Shown: positions 43,411 through 56,046, counted from the first letter of the stretch. The stretch: DNA of 64,000 nt from Trachythela sp. YZ-2020 (GCA_016169945.1 JADLSH010000379.1:620001-684000), one strand, 5' to 3'. Program-made: numbers and translations. Notes: a model not told the origin generated them from the sequence alone.

Positions 43411-46400
43411 ATGTGGATCGCATTAAGAGTGCTTATTGCCAGTGCGCTGGTATGGTATTCTGGCGTTTCAGCCGGAAAGTTGCCTTCGATAAAAGATTGC
43501 AAGCAAGGCAAAGGTGGAATGATTGATTGCAGGAACATGGGATTTCAAAACGTTCCTTATAATTTGTTTTCCATTCCTGGTGTTAAAATGTACGTATACC
43601 ATATGTTCATGTAGCAAAAATCCAACATTGAATTGTTAACATACAGATGGCTCAAGTCTGAACCCGCTACTCCGCAAAACTAGCTGACGTTCTGCCAATA
43701 TTTTGACTTTTGAGTTTTGACTGGGCAGCCAAATAACGTTTTCTGCGTCGGGATAAAATTGCAGCTGAATCATAACATGTAGCTGAGACTGGAAGAATTA
43801 AAATATGCATATCGAAGTATATTCAACTGTTCAATCATTCATTTGTGTTTCACATATAGCCACAATAGAAATAAATTATTTTTCTACTTGTATATTTTGG
43901 CTTTTCACTTCAGATAAAGTACAAAAGTTAAGCTTTTTAGGAACCAGCCAATATTTGTTCGCCTGAAGTGTTTCTTGTATTTTAGGTGCTTAATTGCCTA
44001 AAATCCAGGCACTGGTTCTTATGTGTGGGGTTAAAACCTCTAATAATCTTAAACGTATCAAGATTACCTAATTAATGACTAATTGGCTAATTTGACTTAA
44101 GTCGTTTCATGACGTCATGGACATCGTATTCTGTAGATGTGGATAGCATATTGAGAAAATTTTACACAATATCATTTTAATCTAAATTTGCTAGAAAGCG
44201 TTCAGGATTTAAACCATATACATAGGCGTACGGGACGTGGGGGCAGGGGGGGCACCTGCCCCCCCAAAAATTTGGAGATGGATCGGGCAAATGGTTCACG
44301 AATATTCGGGCAAAATAGATTTACTTAGTCTGAATTTAAACAAAAACAGAATTTTATAATTTACAGTACTGTTTTATAGTATTGTTTATTTATTGTTGAC
44401 AAAATTTGTTGACAGATAAAAAAAAACTAAGGTTTGGAGTTAAAAGATGAGTTAAAGAAAGATGGTTAAGAAAAATTTTAAACCCGAATTTATTACGTCG
44501 ACCAAAGAATTATGAAGATTGTGTTATCGAAAAAAGACGAAATCGAGGAATTTGAAAATTTGGGTAAAATTTTAAATTAAAATTCCCCCCCCCCCCAAAG
44601 AAAGTTAATGACCATATACGTTATATTTGGCCCAAAAGCCTCGGTCAAACGAGCATGAGAGTCAATGAGAGTTGCAATTGGTTCAACTGGTTCAAATTTT
44701 GACGAGAGTTGATGAGGGTTTTTGCTCGTTTGACCAGTACGCGTGGTAATATCCAGTCAACTCTCATGCAACTCTCGTTTGAGTGGGACACTCTTGCTTG
44801 CGAACTCTCATCATCTTCATTTGACCAGGATCGGACTTAACATTAGGAAACATAGTTTCTACATTAGATTCTGTGGTATAAACGTAAAATAATGTTCATG
44901 AGTTATCTGCTGCAAGATATAATATGTTTCGCTTTACTTTGGTTTAAGTAAATGAATGTATTCCACAGAACAAATTACATACACGGCCCAACACCCCAGC
45001 CACGTGTCTTGAGAGGGTTAGCTCAGTCAATGATCGGCCTATAATGCGGGAGGTCAATGGGTTCCCGACCAAACCAGTACTCAGGGTGTTCGGCAAAGAA
45101 TGATAGTTTTTGTTTCTCGTTTTCAGCTACCTCAGTAAAAATCCGTACATCTGTGACTGCAGTTTTGCTTGGTTCCTGCGAGAACCATCCAGTAACATGA
45201 AGAGAATTGAGGATTTCAAAGATATGAAATGTGCATCTCCTTATAAAGGCTATCCAGTTAAAGGATTAATGAGAGGCAGTACCCTCTGCAAAAATGGTAC
45301 GTTTTATTAAGATAAGATCAAACTTAACCGTAGTCGTTTGCTGGGGAATAAAAAAGAGAGAATTCGTGTCGTCTTACTATACCAAATCATACCAGGTCAT
45401 ACTGTACATTGCCTTACCAGTTACAATACCATGTCATGCTATACGATACGATACAATACCACACCACACCATACCATACCATACAATACCATATCATGCC
45501 ATCCCATACAATATCATATATGATACCATACCATACCATATACGATAACATACCAGATCATACCATACCATACCATACCATACCCTATCATACCTTACCA
45601 TACTTTACCATACCCATACCATACCACACCGTACCGTACTATACCGTACCATGCCATACCATACCATGACATATCATATAATGCTATGCCACACCATACA
45701 ACACCATACCATACAATACCATACCATATGATAACGTACCATATTATGCCATGCCATACCATTCATGTCATACCATTCATGTCATACCATACCATACCAT
45801 GTCATACCATACAATACTATACTGTACCCTACCCTACCTTACAATAGCATACCATACCATACAATACTTTGCCAATACTTCTTGTTATATTAATATAGAA
45901 AGTGTAAGATATATAAGAATTTGTATAAAATACCCTAAATGTGATTTCGGACTGCAAACCCTCTATATAAAAATACATTTTCTTTCATTAGAAAAGTTCA
46001 AATTGATGTATCATTGTAAACCTGCATTTGGCGTAATGCTGACTTCATGGCATTGTTTGGACAAAGAACGGATCCCAGAACGCATTCCATACGACGTTTA
46101 TACAGCAGGATTCGCATTTGTGTAAGTGGTATGTTTTAGTGTTTGGGTGACGCGTTATATTATTACCATAAATTCTCTAGCAAGCCCCCAATGCCGTACC
46201 ATAACATATGTGATGTGGTGTTTGATAGAATCAAATTGAAAGTACTATTTTCTCATGCATAAATATATACGGCAGCAATTAAGAACTGATCTCTTCTCAG
46301 AATGACCCAAATATTACACATTCCAAAAATTATATTCTGTGTCCTTTACCATATAGAGCATTGGAGGGTGAGTTTATTTGCGACTGTGCTACAGTTTGGT

Positions 46401-49400
46401 TTATCAGACGTTTGAACACGCCTAGTGGTGCAAACCGGTTTGCAGATCACAAGAAGATCCTTTGTAAACCTGATAAAGCAAAGGGGATTACGAAACCTGT
46501 ACCAGTGTATAGCATCAAAGAGGAAAAAGTCTGCCCTCAGAAAAGTATGTATTAAACCTGGTCTAGAGTCAATTTCCATCCCTCTTTAAGAAATACAATG
46601 GTATGTTAAACTCTATTTGACTACACTAACTCCTGCAATAAGAGCTGATTTCCAAGAGGAGCGTAGATTTGAATATCAAAATTACATTTAAAACAACAAT
46701 TACAGTCGTTATACTCTGTACAAAAAATAAGACATTAATTTATTATTTATTAATAAGTGGATGAAATTAAAGATTTTTAATAAGGTAAGCAATCTGGAAT
46801 ATTATTTCACTAATTGACTTAACCCGTCAGGTGTGACAACACTTGTATACAGAAAGATATTTCTTATTCCTCAATTCGCCTGGAAAGCTTTTCCACAGTT
46901 TGGCCCCTGGCAGCCAGTGGCGCGCTAGTAAGCCTTCGACATGATCACGTATCAGCTGCAACAATGCTTCTCTTTTCTTTACAGAACGAGATCACTGCAA
47001 AGCTGATCCTTGCCCTGCCAAAGTTACAACATGCAAGAAGACTAGAGAGTCGTATGAATGTATTGGTAAGTAGTTTATTAAACATAACATCTTAACCACA
47101 GGTCTAGGAGGTGGGAGAGGGGTAGGGATTAGTCTTTAGTCATAGTTGGGTTAGGTTGCTTGGATTGGTGTCCTCCATTCTTTTCTTTTTCTTGTCCAAC
47201 ACCTTACATCTTGTTCTGATCTCTTCATTCCATGACTCCGACCGTCTCTCCTTCATCTCTTCTTATTACGTGTCCATACCATCTCAACCGTGCTTCCCTC
47301 ACCTTCTCTGCAATGTCTACCACACAACACCTTCTGATCCCTTCATTCCATGTCTCTGACCAGCTCTCTTTCATCTCTTCTTACCACATGTCCATACCAT
47401 CTCAGCCTTGCTTCTCTCAACTTCTCTGCAGTGTCTACCAGGCTACCACTCCACATCTTCTCGTCCAGCGTTAAGCCGGTTTTCCACAAGGCGAATTTGG
47501 CGCGAGGCATCAGTCATTGATTAGGCCTTCAGCATAAATGCTAAATTTCAAAACAATAACAATGGCATGGAGAACAGTGAGAATTTCAAAACAATGGAAA
47601 GACAATGGAACATTCCTGTCACTGAATCGTGACTGGCATTATTGTTATGCTTAGTGTTGTGAAATGGAGCCATATTTCTTGACATTTCTTCTTTGATTTC
47701 GTTAAGATGTAAACGAGTGTAGTAAAAAGACAAGTCCGTGTGAAAGCCCTGAAGTTTGTGTGAATAAGATTAAAACTGGTTACGAATGTAAATGTCCTAA
47801 AGAACTGTTGCGTGATAAGAATACCAAGAAATGTGTTCGTAAGTATTTGGTAACAGGATTAGATTTTCTACAGTTTGTGTGCTGATATACAACATATGAT
47901 CGTATTAAATAGTTTGTTTAATATAATCTAGCCTATTTAAGAGGTAATCACAGATTGGTTTTCTGGCTCAACCCTAATCCTAACCTTAATCCTAATTCTT
48001 GTGACGTAATTTTGGGATAATAATATGGAAAGTGACCCGAGTTTCTATTTGACCGAAATATTGTGTGTGCCAAAAGCTAAACTAACCCCAAAATATTGCT
48101 TCAAATAACAATCCTCTTCTATCTTTCTGTTCAACAGCTCCAGATCCTTGCAAAAGTGAGAAGAATCCATGTCCCAGTACCTCAAGATGTGAAACTATTC
48201 GATTAGCATCTCGAACATCGCACCGTTGTGTTGGTAAGTTTAAAACAATGAAGTTGGTTAAGTTTCCTCTTGTAGTAACACTGGATCAATAACGGATGTC
48301 CCTTATTGAACCTCCAGGGAAAACAGTTTAGAACTGATAGAGCTATCCAGTATAAATAAAGTTAGTTTAGTTTAGGTTTCCTCCTGTAGTAACACTGGAT
48401 CAATAAGGGATGGCCCTTACTGGACCTCTAGGGAGAACAGTTTAGAACTGATAGAGCTATCAAGTATAAATAAAGTTAGTTTAGGTTTCCTCCTGTAGTA
48501 ACACTGGATCAATAAGGGATGGCCCTTACTGGATCTCTAGGGAGAACAGTTTAGAACTGATAGAGCTATCAAGTATAGATAAAGTTAGTTTGGTTTAGGT
48601 TTCCTCCTGTAGTAACACTGGATCAACAAGAGATGACTCTTTACTGGACCTCTAGGAAGAACAGTTTAGTAACACTGGATCAATAAGAGATGACTCTTTA
48701 GTAACACTGGATCAACAAGAGATGACTCTTTACTGGACCTCTAGGAAGAACAGTTTAGAACTGATAGAGCTATCCAGTATAAGTTGCACATATAATAACA
48801 GCCGCAGAGAGAGGAGAAATAGCATTTTGCTACACAAAGTATCTTTTTCCCCTTTTTTCAGACATTGATGAATGTCTAACTGGAAACTACACTTGTGCAA
48901 AGGGGGAAGAGTGCTACAATAAGGAGAATGGGTACGAGTGTCGATGTATGCCCGGTCTTACGAGAGAAAAGGACAAGTGTATTGGTATGTACTTCTCATA
49001 AAGTTATCAACTGCAATTAACTTTGGAAGCTACATCGATAAATCGACTAAATCAATAAGCTCCCTTTCTTTTAAGACCTCTCCAATGAGGCCCCCCAAAC
49101 CCCAATTTTTAGTGCAGAGCACATATTTAAGCGTGATTTTTTCTCAAATACAAATAGAAGACTTAGTCAAGATGAATTTCGTTTCAGTTAAAATTGATCC
49201 ATGCAAGGCAAAGCCTCCAGTATGCGATCTGAAAACGCAACGTTGTGTTTCGAAAAACTCGGATTCTTATGAGTGTCAAGGTAACAACCTTACTTTTTCT
49301 ACAATTATTTTCAAAAAATGCAGTAGTGCAGTGGATCAGTGCATGTGTCTGTTACCTCTGTGTATGGGGATTATAATATTACTGCAATATGCAGTTGTCT

Positions 49401-52125
49401 GATTATAATTTCATGTCAGTTCCATCTGAGAAGATTGCTTTCAGTTTGTCTCTACCAAACACTGCAGGATTCATCCTTTATAGTAACACTGGATCAATAA
49501 AGGATGGCGCTTACTGGACCTCTAGAGAGAACAGTTTAGAACTCGTAGAGCTATCCCGTATGGATAAAGTGAGTTATGTAATATATCATACACGAGAAGG
49601 AGTTTATTATAGTGATTTGAAACACCGAAAAGTGTGTTGAAAAACAAGGCGCTAGCCGAGTTTTTTAACATACTTTGAGATGTTTTTAAATCACTATAAT
49701 AAACGACTTCGAGTGTATGGTATAGCTTCTCAAACATATCAGTATTTAAAGAGAAATTCAACGCGAAAGTGGGGTTAATTTATGGGTGTTTATTACCGTA
49801 GTATCAAGACAACGATACGGTGGTGATTTCCTTTGTGTTTTGCTCATGAATTATTAATGTTTTGAGAAGTTAAGTTTCTTGATGGTTCATACTGAAAGAA
49901 CCTCTCTAAGAAGACAAAACTAACAGAGCTATCCAGCAAACTAACCCAGATACCATGTATTTTTTCTTCAGACATTGATGAATGTACTACACAACAACAC
50001 GAGTGTCATAAATATGCAAAATGTGTTAACACTGACTCAGGTTATATATGTCAGTGTAAACCTGGATTCAAGGAGTATGATAATGGCAGACAATGCAAAG
50101 GTAATGATTGATGGTAAACTGTTACCCATTTCGCTGATGTGTTTACAAACAAAATTTGGTGAATTCTAAGCTTATGTTATTTTGCACATAGAGATTATAA
50201 TCTCTATGATTTTGCACCCCTACTTTATCTGATACTTTATGTTCTTTTAAGATCTGAATGAATGTTCTGACAAATATAGCTGTGCAAAGCATGCTAAATG
50301 TATTAATCTTCCTGGATCATACAAATGCGAATGTAAGGCTGGATATTTTGGCAATGGAAAATATTGCAGTGGTAATATTGTTTGTCTATATTTTGTTCTT
50401 TAATAATTATATTTGTGTCCATTTTTCTTTAACTCTGTCCAATTATATTTCATTATATATCTGCTGGTCTTATCCTTTATTCATTCCCAAATATAGTTTT
50501 CAGCGACCATTCCAACACAAGTTAGTAATAAAAGCATGTACATGTGGTTTATTGTGTTTTCTTAGACCAAAATGAGTGCAAAGGTCACAGTAAATGCTCC
50601 GTTGACGCTGTATGCAAGAACAAGCTTGGGACATACCAATGCATTTGTAAAAAAGGTTACCATGGAAACGGACATATCTGCAAGGGTCAGTATTTGAATT
50701 TTTCGCCACACTTTGAACGTACTCACATTACTATCTAACCCCTCCAATAACCACTCCCCGAAATAGATATAACCCCCAGGAATGATTTAATACCAATTCC
50801 ATATTTACTATTTTTAGATATAAACGAATGCTCCCAGAACAAATTTGAATGTCCACGTCACTCAAAATGTCGCAACATTCCAGGATCGTACACATGCAAA
50901 TGCATTTCTGGATTCAAGATGAAAAACGGTCGTTGTTTAGGTAAGTTTATTCATTCATTATTTCTTACTCACTTTTTACTATAGCCTTTGTTACGCTGAT
51001 GCAAAATATATAATTAACGAATCTTTTTTTCTTCTATTTTCCTATCTTAAAGATGTGGACGAATGCAAGATAAATTCTCATAATTGCGACAAGAACGCAT
51101 TATGCATCAACTTTGTTGGCAGTTACAAATGTCGCTGTAAGAAAGGATTTGAACACTTGAAGGATGGAAGACTTTGCTTGAAGGAAGGTTAGATAACGTT
51201 TTCTTTCATCAAAACAATCTTAAATTTTAACTTGTTTTTCAAAAGTAAAAATTTTGCCCCCAAACGTTTGCCAAAAAACGATATTCTTTCACCGAAACAA
51301 TCATTTTCAAGCTATCACGACAATGATTACTTTCAAAGCAGAGATTTCTTACCTATAGCTTACAATTCTAACCCTAAATCCTAGCCATTTGTTCTAACAT
51401 TAACAACATTTATTATGTTCTGTTTATCTAGAAGTTACATCAGAGGAAGAGAATTCACTACTACTTGTTTTTGTCGCAGTTCCAACATGCTTGCTTCTCG
51501 TCATTTTCATCTCGTGTTGTCTCTTTTGGCAAAGGTAAGGCATTGTGGTGGGCTCCGTAGGACTGTTTTAACCGGGCGGTGATGGAGGTTTTGATCAATT
51601 GTTATTTGAATTTATGACAACATTGGAGCAAAACCTTCCGGAGAGAACAGTTAAGAAACGATGAAGAAACGGTTTACAAGGTCCAATAGGCCTATTGTTG
51701 GAACAATTTGTAAGAAATGTGTTGAGTTAACGTTTGTGGACATGCATGTGACGTTTCGTTTTCTTGCCTTTATAAAGGAGGACCAAAAAACGCAAGGAAA
51801 ATTCAGAAAGCGAGGAGGTCCAGAGGTTGTTAGAAAGTCAACTCGCTCAAGATGGACAGCAACAGCCTGTGTTTATGTTTGAACCTCGTGCGAACAGAGA
51901 AGCAAAGTGAGTATTATATATACGAACAATTGTTTGTTGTAGTTCTTGAAATGTAAAACAGTACTTAATATACACAAAGGATAGAGAAAGTATATAGTAT
52001 TATACGCGTTTACCCCCTTAACTTTACTTTAATTGCTTTCCTTTTGCAGTGCCATGATGTTTGGTCAATATTCTGCAGAGCAAAACTATGATGATATGAA
52101 CAATTTTACAAAAGTATGTGAATAA
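43411..52125 (+). CDS. LRR-cap/EGF type I membrane protein, paralogue 3, 17 exons, 708 aa
   Basis: Largest of the three paralogues; function unknown. Exons: 43411-43589, 45127-45296, 45992-46121, 46357-46544, 46985-47065, 47707-47838, 48138-48233, 48862-48984, 49188-49280, 49972-50100, 50252-50371, 50566-50685, 50818-50940, 51053-51187, 51432-51534, 51778-51906, 52050-52125; phases close to 709 codons including stop. A signal peptide (LIASALVWYSGVSA) precedes LRR N-cap/C-cap pair 1 (MIDCRNMGFQNVP; NPYICDCSFAWF) and pair 2 (exons 3-4: HCKPAFGV, LDKERIPERIP; GEFICDCATVWF). Ten EGF-like exons follow. Exons 5, 7 and 9 encode shortened modules of 26-31 residues with four or five Cys. Exons 6, 8 and 10-14 encode full modules, opening DxxEC, mostly with calcium-binding consensus. 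TM helix LLLVFVAVPTCLLLVIFISC. The tail contains FMFEPR and NYDDM, a YxxM motif. Confidence 0.87.
43745..43815 (+). mobile_element. single end of the window-start MITE family
   Basis: TCTGCGTCGGGATAAAATTG, CAGCTGAATCATAACATGTA and GCTGAGACTGG match the inward part of the 470-540 terminus. In paralogue 3 intron 1. Confidence 0.65.
44640..44835. mobile_element. MITE of the GATGAGAGTTGATG family
   Basis: TCGGTCAAACGAGCATGAGA at the left, internal TTGCTCGTTTGACCAGTACG, and ATCATCTTCATTTGACCAGG at the right, full of AACTCTC/GAGAGTT words. It is the uninterrupted relative of 32812-33500. In paralogue 3 intron 1. Confidence 0.65.
45390..45880. repeat. ATACC pentanucleotide tract, ~490 bp
   Basis: Imperfect (CATAC/ATACC)n with many point variants fills most of paralogue 3 intron 2. 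Open frames reading YHTIPYHT are repeat artefacts. Confidence 0.95.
47170..47470 (-). mobile_element. LINE C-terminal remnant, tandemly duplicated
   Basis: On the minus strand, two direct copies of about 120 bp translate to pieces like EKLREARLRWYGHVVRRDER, the usual C-terminal signature LRWxGHVxRR of non-LTR retrotransposon ORF2 (RTE/related lineages). Both copies lack the RT core. In paralogue 3 intron 5. Confidence 0.7.
48262..48790 (+). repeat. tandem array of SINE 3' units (array C)
   Basis: About five units, GTTTCCTCCTGTAGTAACAC through GATAGAGCTATCCAGTATAA, in paralogue 3 intron 7, with one internally rearranged unit near 48660-48720. Confidence 0.9.
49330..49570 (+). mobile_element. 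near full-length SINE family 1
   Basis: Head remnant, ATATGCAGTTGTCTGATTAT, GAGAAGATTGCTTTCAG, CTACCAAACACTGCAGG, then one copy of the 3' unit. It shows the normal, unamplified structure. In paralogue 3 intron 9. Confidence 0.7.
49572..49745. mobile_element. MITE, ATACACGAGAAGGAGTTTAT ends
   Basis: CATACACGAGAAGGAGTTTA with TTATAGTGATTTGAAACAC is mirrored by ATCACTATAATAAACGACTT and CGAGTGTATG. A near-identical copy is at 55884-56046, and single ends are at about 36478-36545 and 60177-60220. Confidence 0.8.
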
Positions 52126-53019
52126 AAACGTTTACTATGTTATAAAACACATGGAAGTGGCTAAAAACGACCAAAAAGTAAAGGGGTCGATGTTTTAGAA
52201 CATGTTTTTATGAGTTGAAAATGATTGTTTTGATGAAAGAAGACGTTTTGGGGTACTTATCGAATGTTTGGGGGCAAATTTTCACTTTTGAAAAATGAGT
52301 CCAAAACCATAGGGGGGGGGGCACCTTAGAAAATCTTTGTGTGTCATTGGCATAAATAGGTGTTTGTTAGATTAGGTTTTTACCCTTTGGGCATGGAATG
52401 TCTTAATACATTTAAAAAGAGTAGCTATAGGTTTTTTCTTGTTATATTTCCATATTCGTAAGACTTTTATTTTTTTGCAGATTGATTGATTCCCATTGAA
52501 ACTTCCACTAACTTGTAAATGAATAATTAAAATACGGAAGAAATTGGAATTAATTGAATGGATAATTTTATCACATACATTATTATTCGTATAACTACAA
52601 TAAAAAACCTGCATAAATATCCTTAAGAACCTAAACTTTAGCTGAAAATGGAAATTATGTTCAAAAGGCTGTTTCCAAAGGCAGTTGGAAACTGCCACTT
52701 TTAATACTTGTGAAAATTCAGAAACACTGTGTGATCACGCTGCCTGATTCCATACCATTGGTACAATTGTTAAATAACAAACACTTCAGCTTCTTCATGA
52801 AAAATATACTGTAAGAGTCCCAAAGTATCCTCAATGTTCCCTACTAATCCCAACATGTACCAAACACGCTGAGTCCAAATCCGAAAAGTTCCAGCATTGG
52901 CAGCCAGTCAATTGCTTTTTCTGGCCAATAAGCAAGCTGGACTAACTTTCCTGGCCAGCATAAAAAGCCGGCTACATGTTGCATCGCCGAGTGGCCCTAC
53001 TGGTCGTCTCTTTACTGTG
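52126..53019. other. 3' flank of paralogue 3
   Basis: No gene. 52150-52310 carries words of the AAAGTGGCTAAAAACGACCA family, inverted relative to 51236-51310 and related to the field at 62050-63480. Confidence 0.45.
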
Positions 53020-53430
53020 GTTGTGGGATGCATCACACAAATTAGCATACCATGACTTACAGTGATGGTAGTGTGGTTGTCATGTGCGGTTTTGCGATGC
53101 ATCACACAAATTAACATGCCATGACTAACAGTGATTGTAGTGTGGTTGTCATGTGCGGTTGTGCGATGCATCGCACAAATTAGCATACCATGACTTACAG
53201 TGATTGTAGTGTGGTTGTCATGTGCGGTTGTGCGATGCATCATGACTTACAGTGATTGTAGTGTGGTTGTCATGTGCGGTTGTGCGATGCATCGCACAAA
53301 TTAACATATACCATGACTTACAGTGATGGTAGTGTGGTTGTCGTGTGCGGTTGTGCGATGCATCGCACAAATTAGCATACCATGACTTACAGTGATTGTA
53401 ATGTGGTTGTCATGTGCGGTTGTGCGATGC
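53020..53430. repeat. satellite-like tandem repeat, ~77-bp unit
   Basis: Five to six units containing GGTTGTGCGATGCATCGCAC, AAATTAGCATACCATGACTT and ACAGTGATTGTAGTGTGGTT, with one shortened unit near 53235. It abuts SINE-tail array D. Confidence 0.92.
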
Positions 53431-53955
53431 TAACTGATAGAGCTATCCAGTATAAATAGAGTTAGTTTAGTTTAGGTTTCCTCCTGTAGTAACACTGGAT
53501 CAATTAGGGATGATCTTTACTGGGCCTCTAGGGAGAACAATTTAGAACTGATAGAGCTATCCAGTATAAATAGAGTTAGTTTAGTTTAGGTTTCCTCCTG
53601 TAATAACACTGGACCTATGAATGATGGCTCTTACTGGATCTCTAGGGAGAACAATTTAGAACTGATAGAGCTATCCAGTATAAATAGAGTTAGTTTAGTT
53701 TAGGTTTCCTCCTGTAGTAACACTGGATCAATAAGGGATGATCTTTACTGGGCCTCTATAGGAAGACCAGTTTAGAACTGATAGAGCTATCCAGTATAAA
53801 TAAAGTTAGTTTAATATAGGTTTCCTCCTGTAGTAACACTGGATCAATAAGGGATGATCTTTACTGGGCCTCTAGGGAGAACAATTTAGAACTGATAGAG
53901 CTATCTAGTATGAATAAGTTAGTTTAATTTAGGTTTCCTCCTGTAGTAACACTTT
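53428..53955 (+). repeat. tandem array of SINE 3' units (array D)
   Basis: Five units of about 110 bp, TAACTGATAGAGCTATCCAG through AGGTTTCCTCCTGTAGTAAC. Units are more alike here than in arrays A and B. Confidence 0.9.
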
Positions 53956-54479
53956 TTAATTGTGCTTATCTCACTCGTGTGAACCGGGGTTAAGGCTCAT
54001 CCCTTTACTTGTGGTCAAAAACTCGAAAATGGGAGTTGAAGCTAACCCCACTTTTTGGCTAGTTTTTCAAAAGCGTAAAAAGTGCCCGAAAATGGCCAAA
54101 AGGTAAAGGGCGAATCATATCTATGGGCCAAACCCATAGATATTATTATATCTATGGCCAAACCCTTACCATTTTATCGACAAAATGTTTAACCTTTGCT
54201 CCAGTGCTATTTCGAGATCAGTGCGTAACCCGCAATCGTATTTAGCATTTATAATTTTTACTAAAATATATTCGCTAAATGTAGAATTTGCATTCGTATT
54301 GATGCCTTATTATGTCATTTCTTAAGACTTATTCTATTATGTCTATTTTCAGCATTACACAATAAATTTGTACAATTTGTAACAATTTATCGAGCAAAAT
54401 ATCGTACTGTAAATTTATGCCTGATTGTGCTTATGTTTTACATACGGGAGTTTGGCATTGTTTATCATATATTATCTTG
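53956..54479. other. gene-free spacer
   Basis: 53990-54180 carries TTTTTCAAAAGCG, AAAAGTGCCC and AATGGCCAAAAGGTAAAGGG, the word family of the 62-63.5 kb field. The rest is AT-rich, no gene seen. Confidence 0.45.
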
Positions 54480-54692
54480 CAGCCAATGAAAACGCCGCTA
54501 GTAGGATGCTTGACCAATAGGAAAGCAGAATTTTCCCTCGGGTTATTGAGCTGGATTTAGAATCAGTTTCCGGCCGGGGCATTTTGTGAAATGTTGTCGT
54601 GACAAGAGTTTTGTATTATTTTACTCAAATTCAAAGGTTTTATTATACAAGTAAAGGATGGTAAACGACTTTTCTTGTTACCAGAATGTTCG
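54480..54692 (+). promoter_or_regulatory. candidate promoter and first exon
   Basis: CCAATGAAAACG (54482) and GACCAATAGG (54512) are CCAAT-box-like. They precede GC-richer sequence and a possible exon ending ATGTTCG with a consensus GTAAGT donor at 54693. No confirmed downstream exon of the same gene; speculative. Confidence 0.25.
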
Positions 54693-55883
54693 GTAAGTAC
54701 CGTTTTTTGTTTTGTTTTGTTTTTAATCGTTGTAACTCACGTGAAGCCACGTTTTTAGCATGACTATACTTCGGTGTTGACATCGGTGATGCACTAGTCA
54801 AATACATGAAATTTCGAGGCGAATTCTAGCTCTATGCTTCAAACTTGTTTTATTTCTTCGTTTAATGGTAGTATTTGAGTAAACAGAGTTAAGTTTTAAA
54901 ACCTTTTGGCTGTATAGTATGAAAGTTACTAAGAATAGTACTGTTGCACTTTTTGCTGATGATAGTAAATGTTAAGGTCGAGTGACACGTGCGATTTTTT
55001 TCTCGCGCCGGCAACGCAACGGGTCAAATTTCATTGCGTTGCCGGCGCAAGCGAAGTGGTTTATATACATGATCAACGATAGTTAAGCGTCGTGCTTATA
55101 TACTTATAGACGTGCTTATAGACTTCTTAGACTTTGGAGAGTCGGTTTCGATTATCTGAGATACTCATTGGTGGAACATTTAATATTTATATGTTTGTAT
55201 TGTGATCAAAATAATTAATTTTGTTTTTGTGGATAACACCACAATCATTAATTTACCAAAGCTTTCTTATTTCTCGCATGTTTCCACTGATGATCCAGTC
55301 TCACAGATCGAAAGCTTTGGTAAATAATTGTGTTGTTTTACACAAATACAAAATTGTAACAATACAATAATCTATTTGTATTACAATATTTATTATTAGC
55401 ATGATAAAATTACTGGATGCTGATTGGTTGAATGGCGGAAATTTTGTCATGTAATAATAAACAAGTAATCGCGCCCCGGCGGCTCGTCCAATTTTGGCAA
55501 AGTTTCCAAACATCACTTGTACTATTAATCCCTAATTGTACTCGCCATTGCATGATAACCTATACAAATACCATAAAAAGCACAGGCCGGGAGTCCAACT
55601 TAGTATATTCAAATTATTGGACTTACTTGTATAAATCATAGAGCTTATATTATGCAGTGAATACCTTCAAACATTGCTTCAATTCGAAGTGCCTGTTAAA
55701 CGGACTTCACAAGGCTAAATTTTCGGTACTCCAAATAAACAATTTACATCACAAGAACAGGCTACTTATGGAAAACATATTGCGAAAAAGGTGGAAGAAT
55801 GCCCGCTGTTATAAATCCCGCAAAATAGTTTCATCAACTGTTTTTCCATTTTTAACAAATCACACATGTTTGCCCTATGTTTT
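54693..55883. other. gene-free spacer with small inverted repeats
   Basis: Holds GCGCCGGCAACGCAACGGG mirrored by ATTGCGTTGCCGGCGC (about 54996-55048) and TACCAAAGCTTTC mirrored by GAAAGCTTTGGTA (55255-55323). 55598-55650 duplicates 2965-3025. No supported gene. Confidence 0.45.
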
Positions 55884-56046
55884 CTGAAATATATCATACA
55901 CGAGAAGGAGTTTATTATGGTGATTTGAAACACCGAAAAGTGTGTTGAAAAACAAGGCGGTAGCCAAGTTTTTTAATATACTTTGAGGTGTTTTAAATCA
56001 CTATATAATAAACGACTTCGAGTGTATGATATAGCTTCTCAAACAA
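55884..56046. mobile_element. MITE, ATACACGAGAAGGAGTTTAT ends, copy 2
   Basis: Same family as 49572-49745; ATATATCATACACGAGAAGG at the left and TCGAGTGTATGATATAGCTT at the right. Confidence 0.8.

Noticed and set aside
45294..46125. ORFs with YHTIPYHT repeats
   Set aside because: Translation of an ATACC microsatellite in an intron; only the last part (45992-46121) is a real exon of paralogue 3.
52908..53243. 111-codon minus ORF with repeated histidine-rich peptides
   Set aside because: Product of the ~77-bp satellite array.
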